From Ixodes scapularis (lineage: Eukaryota; Arthropoda; Arachnida; Ixodida; Ixodidae), in the NCBI RefSeq assembly GCF_016920785.2, contig NW_024609835.1, positions 170,496,995 through 170,560,994 of the forward strand: a stretch of 64,000 nt of DNA, given 5' to 3'. Within the stretch, counting starts at the first letter, position 1. The number at the start of each line of letters is the position of its first letter. Shown here piece by piece: positions 56,546 to 64,000 of the stretch. A program made the translations under genes and the position numbers. The notes below the pieces were generated by a model. It saw nothing but the letters and a program-made list of their open reading frames with translations. It was not told where the DNA came from and did not search any database.

Positions 56546-58591
56546 ACGCCTGTGTATTTGCAAAACACGGCAAAAAAAAAAAAAGAAAACGCGAACGCTT
56601 TTTAAGTAGTTTCCGGCAGGTTCAGCCCGTCCGTGTTTACCGTCTTTTTTCATTTGAGTGGCACCCAGTTGGTGGAATGACGTTTTAGCGAACGGTCGGC
56701 CGCCTGTTTGGTTAACGCGCACCCCCGTCATTCGCTAAAACTTTGATGCACTCAATTGACCTCTGTTCGCTGAAACGCCATTCGCTCATGGGATATGGAC
56801 CCGTTTTCAATTGGGATCTGCCTCCCGAGCCCTGTAGCTCGCCGCCGGATCTCCACCCGCGTTTATTTCTTTTCCTACGACGATTTGGGCTCCCCCCTCC
56901 CTCGCTCCCCGTTTACTACCACCTATACATTTTTTTTTTTTATATGTCCCGCTAGCCCGTGCCTACGTTCCGTGCGTCCTTCCCGCTATAAAATCCGCCA
57001 CCGCGCACGAGGCAGTCTGGTGTTTTGCTTGGCGGCGCTCGTCTTGTGCGTGTGTGTATGTGTTGCGCCCCCCTTTGGTCCAGGCCGGCGTCGTAGTTCT
57101 CTCCAATCGGTGCGTTTGATGTCCCGCAAAAAGAAGCCTCTCCCCCTCCCTCCCCCCCCTCCCCCCTTATGTTTACGAGGCCAAAAAGAAAAAAAAAAAA
57201 ATGGGGAAGAAGGAAAAAAAAAAAAAAAAGAGAAACGCGAACAAGAAAAGGTTTTGTGCGAATCGGGACACTTTCGCATCTTTCTCTGGCCAGAGCCAGA
57301 GTGGCCAACTCTGTGTACCAGGTCGATGGGACAACCGGGGCTGCATTTTTGTTGTACGAAGCGTCGGAACTTGTATTTTTAACCCGGGGAGGGAGAGGGG
57401 AAGGGGGACAACGACGATTGACGACGGATGTTCGCGAGGTGGGACGCGTCGTTGGCTTCTTGTCTGGTTGGCTTGCACCTGCAGCAGTAGGGGAGCCCCG
57501 CTTGCCGTCCTCTCTTCCCCGGTGTTGTGAAGCCTGTTCGGAATGCGGCTTCTTGTGTTGTCAGGCTGCCTTTGGTCGTCCGAATGCCGCCGCCACGTCG
57601 CTGCGAGAGGGCATGCGCGTGGGTGGCATCCCCCCCTCGCCTTTTCTTTGTCGTTTGTTTTAATTCGCAGCATGTGCGTCTGGGCAGAGGCCGCCGTTGA
57701 CATTTCGACCGCGTTTTGTTCCTTTCGTATATCTGCGAGGGATGGTGGTGACCGCCCGTATTGCCACAGATTCCGAAATGGGCGGGTAACTTGGGGCGAC
57801 GGCTGCGGAGATGTCGCAATCTTCCATTTTCCGCAAAGTCGCGCCCCCTGTTGGGGACTCGGTTAGAGAATTCAGCTGGGGAAGAGGAAGCAGATGGAAT
57901 GCTGGGGAAGAGAAAACATTTCCCTCTTTCCAGCATTCTCCTCCTCTCCAGCCTTCCTTTCTCCCGTCCTGGGTTCTTGACCTGTCGCCGACTGTAGCTC
58001 CTTCGCTCGAAGAAAAGATTGCGCACACTCCTCACAATTACGGAATTTCATGCTAAATAATAACAATAGTAATAATAATATTAATAATTTGGGGAATTTG
58101 AAGAGCTTTCCGACACGAACGTGCAAGCTGTTTGAAAAGCGAAGCGTCGTCTATGTTACCGCTAAACGAATTTTTTTTACTACGAAATTGCGTAGAAGCC
58201 GCGTTGGCCTACGCTAAGAGTTTTTCAGCGGCGGAAGGTATACCCTCTTGCGCTCCCTTTTTCCCCACCATTATGTCTGACCAAGTGACGTTAATGTAAT
58301 TTTTTACGCGTCATTCTTTTACCGTGGACTGGAAATAATTCCGACAAAGTAATAACGAACCATCTTTCGTGGACAGTGCGCAGATTTGTTCTGGAAGGTA
58401 CTACAAAACATTCGGTGTAAGTGTTCCGAGGATATCCGATAGGTGGCGCACCGTAAGCGGTTACAGGCGGGCGCAGAGCCATATATAAGGGAGAGTCTGG
58501 TCACCTGGCGTGGCCTCGTTGACGGCTCGTCAACTACGTCGCTGACACGCGACGGTTTCCTTCAGCGTATGACTGTTTTACTATGCTTTAA
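56546..58591. other. No gene recognised
   Basis: A runs at 57188-57232. An imperfect hairpin lies at 57898-57938 (AATGCTGGGGAAGAGA / TCCCTCTTTCCAGCATT). Frames are short or compositional. Confidence 0.45.
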
Positions 58592-59160
58592 AGGGGTACT
58601 CCGTCGATTTTTGAGCTACCTCAACTAACTATATTTTCTGACTCCCAGGCCTTTAACCTTTCTGGAATGCTATTTAATATCGTGAAATTCATAATAGTTA
58701 TTGCGAAATCGGCAAATGAAAATGATGCAAAAACAGACATTCAAATATACCCGCCCTTTTCAGGGCCGTGACGTCAGTGGAAGTTCAGCTTGCCAGTCGG
58801 GCGAGCAGTCTAAAAAATAGAATATGCCAATTATTTGTTCCGTGCTTGAGCGCGGGGACTGGAGCGAGCTTCCAAGGCATTCATTTGACACCATGAAACT
58901 GCTTCGAATCAGTTGGGAACGAATTCTACAGTCCTAAGAGTGAACCCCTGCACTTTCAATGACGTCACTTTTTCATTGTTGCCAGTAGAGACTTTCAGTT
59001 TGAAAAACACGGTGAGGACCAAAATTGTAAATTCAATAACTTAGTGAAAAGAAATTATTTTGATCTAATATTTTGTATACTATTTTGGCGATGTTGTTTG
59101 GCGAGTTCAGGAAAATTTCAAGCAAATCTGGGACCATGAAGAAATCGGCGGAGTACCCCT
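58592..59160. mobile_element. TTAA-flanked MITE, 569 bp
   Basis: TTAA on both sides (58588-58591, 59161-59164). Termini AGGGGTACTCCGTCGATTT and AAATCGGCGGAGTACCCCT are inverted repeats with one mismatch. Interior AT-rich, with TGACGTCA sites, non-coding. Confidence 0.75.
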
Positions 59161-59164
59161 TTAA

Positions 59165-60194
59165 GTCATCCGCTAGCGGTATTTGGGGTTTGTCTTGTCT
59201 ATTCAGGAACCATGTTAAGTTAGTTCCCGGTTACCTTATCTATTCTCCCTTCGTACGCGCCGCGTCATCAGCCTGTTCATACGCATCGTGGACGTTCCGC
59301 GCGTCGCGCAAATTACGCTCGCGTAAATTTTTCAATTTTCAGTTCAATCTAACGCATCTTGTAGCTTAAGCGGTGCGCAACGATAACAGCTTCTAATTCG
59401 CAGCTGAGCAGCTTTCCGTACAATATTCGTATCAGCGAGCGTACACGAGAATACCATCGTTGCCCGTGTTTTCGAAGAAAATTGTCGGTTAGATTGCGAA
59501 GTGAGCTAAGGCCCTTCGTCCGAGAGTTCGTGGCGAACGAGATGGCTTCATCGAAGCGATCGCTACTCCTGGTATGGGATGGCCACGCCGTGCACGCTTA
59601 CCGCCTGCCTCCACAGAACCCTCTCAGCAATGAAACAGCGATCTTATTCTTCGAACATCCAGAAGGCCGGAGAGTTAGAAAGAAACAAAGAAGGAAAATG
59701 AAGGTTCTGCGAGTTTGCCGGCATCAAAAATGTCGCCGGCACTATCATTTCTCGAAATGTGAGAGCCGCCTATTTCGTAACGGAAGGTTACGAAACAAAC
59801 ATCGAGCGACCCAGCGTTAGGCCTGTCTTCGCGAATGGTAAGCTCTCTCGTTTACATAGATTTAACTCAATTGATCCCAACGTCCCTAAGATCCCAGCAT
59901 CCATCATCTCATTACATGACAGTCAATGGAAGATAGAAAGACAACAAAACTAGCTTTTCCATACCAAAAAATTGACAGACGTTTACAAATCCCTGTAATG
60001 CGAAATTGGAGAGCAGCTATCGGGGTATTTTGATTTTGCGATATACCGTGACGGGGAGGGTACGCAGGAAAAAGGAGGGAATGGTGTGGAAAAGGAGCAG
60101 GGGAGAGTACGGAGGAGACGTTATCAAAGAGGAGGAGGGGAAGGTACGTAGGACTCTCTCCTCCTCCATAACCTCCCATCCTCTTACAGTTTCC
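59165..60194. other. No gene recognised
   Basis: A 92-codon frame from ATG 59542 (MASSKRSLLLVWDGHAVHA) could be a decayed DDE-type transposase piece, but the match is too weak to call. A purine-rich GGAGGAGA stretch leads into the next repeat. Confidence 0.4.
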
Positions 60195-60290
60195 CCGCTA
60201 AATTTAGCCGTAAAATTCACGCCACGTGACTTCGACACCAATTCAGTTTCTCCGCTAAATTTAGCGGGGAAAATGGCATCACATGGCCTC
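60195..60290. repeat. CGCTAAATTTAGCG family, copy at 60.2 kb
   Basis: CCCGCTAAATTTAGCC, AAAATTCACGCCACGTGAC, CACCAATTCAGTTTCTC, CGCTAAATTTAGCGGGG, AAAATGGCATCACATGG. Two units of the same composite as the 46.2-kb cluster. Confidence 0.7.
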
Positions 60291-60876
60291 GTGTCGCTCA
60301 AGCACGTTCCCGGGCGACGCCTATGCGGAGTGCAAGTTCGTCTGCTCCTTGCACGGGGGTTGCGATGATCTCGAAACGCCAAACTCTTATTAACCGATAA
60401 AAGAAAATGCGTGGTGAGACCTCGAGGCATTTAGCATTGAGGTCTACCCACTATCCTTTCAATCGAAACCAATCGGAGCTCGGCGTCGTTCAGACGTGTC
60501 CACGAACTCCTGCGCCAGAAGCAGACGACTTTCTCCGCTTCCGAGCCATAGGGGGTTACCCAGAGAGCCGCTGCATCAAACATTGATCTGTGTTTATTCA
60601 GCGCGCTGCGCCGTCGTTGATGTGTCTCGTCTGTCATTTTTGCCGGGTAAAGAAGTCCTGCGCGGATAGCAATTTCGTTATCCGCATTCGAGCCGCATAT
60701 CCGGGTTCGCACTTTCAGGCTCCCCCAGATCCGCCGAAACCGGATCAAAGCCGTCCTTTGGAAGGAATTGACTCGTCAACGCAGCGACAGAAAAGGACAC
60801 GTAAAAAAAAAAAAAAATGTTAGAAAAAGAACGCTTGTGTGGCGCTGCACGGGAATTGTCATCTGCTTTGGGAAAA

Positions 60877-60896
60877 GGGGGGGGGGGGGGGGGGGG
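60877..60896. repeat. G20 homopolymer
   Basis: Twenty G preceded by AAAA. Confidence 0.9.
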
Positions 60897-63800
60897 TATA
60901 ATGACGCCTATTCTGGGCCGTACTAGTCGCACACTTTTTTTCTTCATAAAACAAGAAAAAGCTGTTCCACGTGTAACGGTTTTATTATCTGGTTGTCGGG
61001 CGAATCGATATTAATCTACCATAATATAAAAAGGAAAATAGAGGTGAGTCGGTCGTACTACCGTACGCTCGCGAGGCAGTTTTCTGTGGCTATGGAAGTC
61101 GAACCTATGGCCTGGAAAAGCTGTACACGCGCCTATTCCACTTTTGAACTCCGAGAGAAAGTTGTCCCTGAGTGGGATAAATTATAAGGCCGTACACTTC
61201 GCTGTTTGTACAGAAAAGCGCTGCACCAATAAACGTCCGTCGGTGTCAAAAAAAGTACAAAATCTGTTAAAATGGAAAAACGCGGCTTTCTGAAAAGGTT
61301 GGCTCTAAGCGGGAATCACTCTCGTTGGAACCCTCCCCTCCTTGGTGCTTCGTCGGGAACGTAATCGTACCGAAAATCGAGCGCTCTGCCAGTTCCAAAG
61401 CAGCGGAATCACTGACCTTGGAGTGCAGCGGCGTGAGCGTTGGGTCAGCGAGTCGGTCACCTCGGATTGTCGGAAGGTCTTCGATCTATTCAGGTCGGAG
61501 CCGGGCTACAGTGTCCGAAGATACACTGGAGTCCGTAATAGGCTGAATGTTGCGAGAAAAAAAAAGAAAGAAAAAAAATCTTTCTTTTCTCGTTGCTTGA
61601 GAACAATTTAATTTTTGTCGCCCCACTGAGCGGAAGGGTTGAAGGATACAAAGAAAACGGAAAGCTCGGAATAATTCCCAAACTCGTTCGTGTTTTGCAA
61701 GTACCATCGCATTATGATAAGCGTGAAGCGGTGTGCGAGTACAAATTGTAAGTTAAACTTTACGTCAAAAATTTTTAGTTCGATTTTTTTTTTTTTTCTC
61801 GAGTTTTTCTTATCGATAATTACCGTTTTTGGCGTCCGAACGAAACTAGCCGCCGAAATACAGGGAATTTTCAAAAATAAATGAACGCCGAAAAACATCC
61901 GCCGATCGTCGTTATAAACGAACACCGGAAAATGTACGGCCTAGATGTTGTGGCCCGTTTCGTACTCGGTGTGGAAAGCTGCCGGCGCGTGACTTGGTCA
62001 TGCGGTTTCTTTGACTGCAGCGCAAATGAGACGCTCGGTGAAGTCGCGCTCGCCCCAGTATATGCGCAATAATGGGAATTCTGGATTGGCCTTGTCAGAG
62101 CATCAGCTTAGACGATGTGGGTTGAAGAATGCGAGGGTTTTAAGCTTTCCTCCTGGTCGTAACATCATGGATGGGAACCATAAGGGGGCGCCACCGTAAC
62201 ATATCAGTCATAACAGCTTTGGCAGCGTGGTACACTTGAGTGTGAAACGGACTACAAAAGAAAGGAGCGATGCGTTCTTTTTTTCATTCCTTTCTGGCGC
62301 TCCTCAGAAGTGGCACGCGCGGGCTACACTTGGCGCGGCCTTATCCGTATCTGCGCCCCCTCCTCTTTCTTGTATCCACACGACGCTGGAGCGAGCCAAG
62401 TGCGCGGCGGCAACCCGCGGACGTTTCGCGTTGACGTTCTTTTTTTTTTTTTTTTTTTTTTTTTTGTATTGGCGGTTATTTGTTGTTGCCTGAGCGGTCG
62501 TCGAGGCCGTCATGCGGCAACGGACAGACCGACGCGCGAGTGAGATAAGGCGGGCACCTGCCCGCGAAGACTGTTGGATGAGATAACTCGGCTGGGAAGG
62601 TGTTCTCCGGGACGGAGGTGCATTCCTCTGTCTCGGTTCTTCCCCGGTACACCGAAGCGGCAATCGTCGATCGGACATTGTGGACCCCGTCGTATTCGAT
62701 TTGAGTGGGCGAACTTGTCGTTGGTCGCGCGGTGGTCTAAACGGCGACGTATTTTCCGGCGTCTGACGTTTCCGCAATCGAGCGGCGGGACCAATTGAAT
62801 CGAGGCTGTACGACTGCTAACCTGGGGTCCTTAAGGTGTATCAGGCAGCTGTATGTACGGGGATGCACGGAAGAAAAATAAAAGTAATAAACAACACGCT
62901 GTACCAATTGGAGGACTCGATTTGACCGTGCTTTTTCTTGCAGTTAGCCGTGACGACGTTATGTTTTTCGGCTTGCTGCGTGTTTTGGTGTGGTCCTGAC
63001 GTCGCACAAAACATTCGCGTATCTGCCTTTGGGGAGTCCTGATATTCCGTCGTCGAAACCTAAATCTATACGCGGAATACGTTTGCGTGGGGCTTCGTAT
63101 ATCTACAAAAAGCCTGCCTCGGGAAAAATTGGTTTTTCACCTCATTTTCGAAAAACACTTATACCGCGAGCGAACATCTCAGAGTGGCACGTGTATAAGT
63201 CACCTATGACTTCTAGCACACCGTTGTACCCAGAGTTTTTTTTTTTCCCCGGAATTGCCGGATTCCGAGATGGTGTACGCACAACGTTGGGCGCCATTTT
63301 GCGTTGGTGACAAAAGTCCGACGACGAAGAAAGAGAGGACAGATCGGTGTTGCTTGGTTGCTCGACCGCCCGGTGGAGGGGCGGAGGTGGGCACAAGCGG
63401 AGCCGCAGGTGTTGCTCACTTGGCGGGACGGACACACCTGCAGCGTCCCCTGCCCCCTCTGGTCTAGCGCTCCGCACGACCTTGCACGTGGTGTCGTTGC
63501 TCTTGTTTGGCCCTGGGATTATTAATCAGGGTACGCTCAGCCTTTCAGTCCCCGCGCTTTTATTGTCCTCCGAGCGTTTTTGGTTTGTACCTCTTAATTT
63601 TCGTAAAAATTTATTTGCATTTTTTTTTTTTCTTTTTTTAGTTGGTAACGTGGGTAGTGTGGAGATGCAGGTGGAAAAGGAAAGCCACGGGGCTGCCGAT
63701 GGTTCTTGTTTGTAAACGGGTCCGGTCGCGGTCTCTCTCTCCCTCTCTGCGTGCTGACTGTCTGGAGGACCAGGGGTGGTTTCCGACGCCCCGTCTCGCA

Positions 63801-64000
63801 GCGGGCTGCAGTATCTGTCAGCGCTCTTTGTCGTCGTCGTCTTCTTATTTGTGCCGTTGATGTTTGCGCACGCTCTCGTTCCCGCGCCTCACACTCCTCT
63901 CTCTCTCGCGGCGTTCTCAGGTGTGCCCGAGTGCGTGCGTGACGCTCGCTGCCGTTGACGCGTCGGTTGTGTGCCGGTGGCCCCGGTGACGAGGTCATTA
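60897..64000. other. No gene recognised
   Basis: T25 at 62441-62465. A strong polypyrimidine/AG acceptor-like site ends at about 63640, but no frame after it is identifiable. 63700-64000 is CT- and CG-rich. Confidence 0.45.

Noticed and set aside
59542..59820. Frame with LLLVWDGHAVHA, reminiscent of DDE transposases
   Set aside because: Only one short block resembles the DDE core (normally LLLLDGHxxH); the rest does not follow and no terminal repeats are nearby.

Overview
This is a eukaryotic nuclear window, gene-poor, rich in repeats and without bacterial or organellar features. The style points to an arthropod and most likely a tick or other chelicerate: many short inverted-repeat elements, hAT and TTAA-type elements, degenerate LINE pieces, and four diverged copies of a short repeat whose tail reads ATCC-ATCC. 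That assignment is inference. There are no tRNA or rRNA genes, CRISPR arrays or operons.

Layout. 1-5.4 kb is non-coding with long T/G tracts and one palindromic element. 5.36-6.02 kb is a CpG-rich block with a plausible first coding exon (5804-6016, Gln/His-rich, ending at a consensus splice donor). A weaker first-exon candidate lies at 14807-14860. From 6 to 32 kb the window holds intron-like or intergenic DNA with small transposable elements: two palindromic MITE families (called M1 and M2 here), a foldback element at 20351-20766, a TA-flanked MITE at 28869-29246, a LINE reverse-transcriptase relic at 13514-13966, and several perfect hairpins.

32.8-40.8 kb is a clear three-layer nest. An older dispersed repeat (called R3) was interrupted by a non-autonomous hAT element (33166-40805, 8-bp target duplication GTTGTGGG). 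That element was in turn interrupted by an intact LTR retrotransposon (33641-40404, 5-bp duplication ACGAC). The retrotransposon is on the minus strand. It has two 974-bp LTRs in which I see no difference, a primer-binding site, a polypurine tract, and one unbroken 1472-codon gag-pol frame (34878-39296). Its domain order is Gag, protease, integrase, reverse transcriptase, RNase H. Integrase before RT is the Ty1/copia order, but the domains are Ty3/gypsy-like, which is the hallmark of the Gmr1-like lineage. Its Gag also carries a stretch that looks like the SCAN domain of vertebrate zinc-finger proteins.

41-64 kb has no convincing gene. It holds two TTAA-flanked elements (43085-45389 and 58592-59160), a hAT MITE with a perfect 8-bp duplication (55543-56046), a cluster of the palindrome CGCTAAATTTAGCG (46225-46600) with dispersed relatives, a LINE C-terminal zinc-knuckle relic, and long poly(G) tracts. 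Five exact copies of the E-box palindrome GTCACGTGAC occur in the window, every one inside a palindromic repeat.
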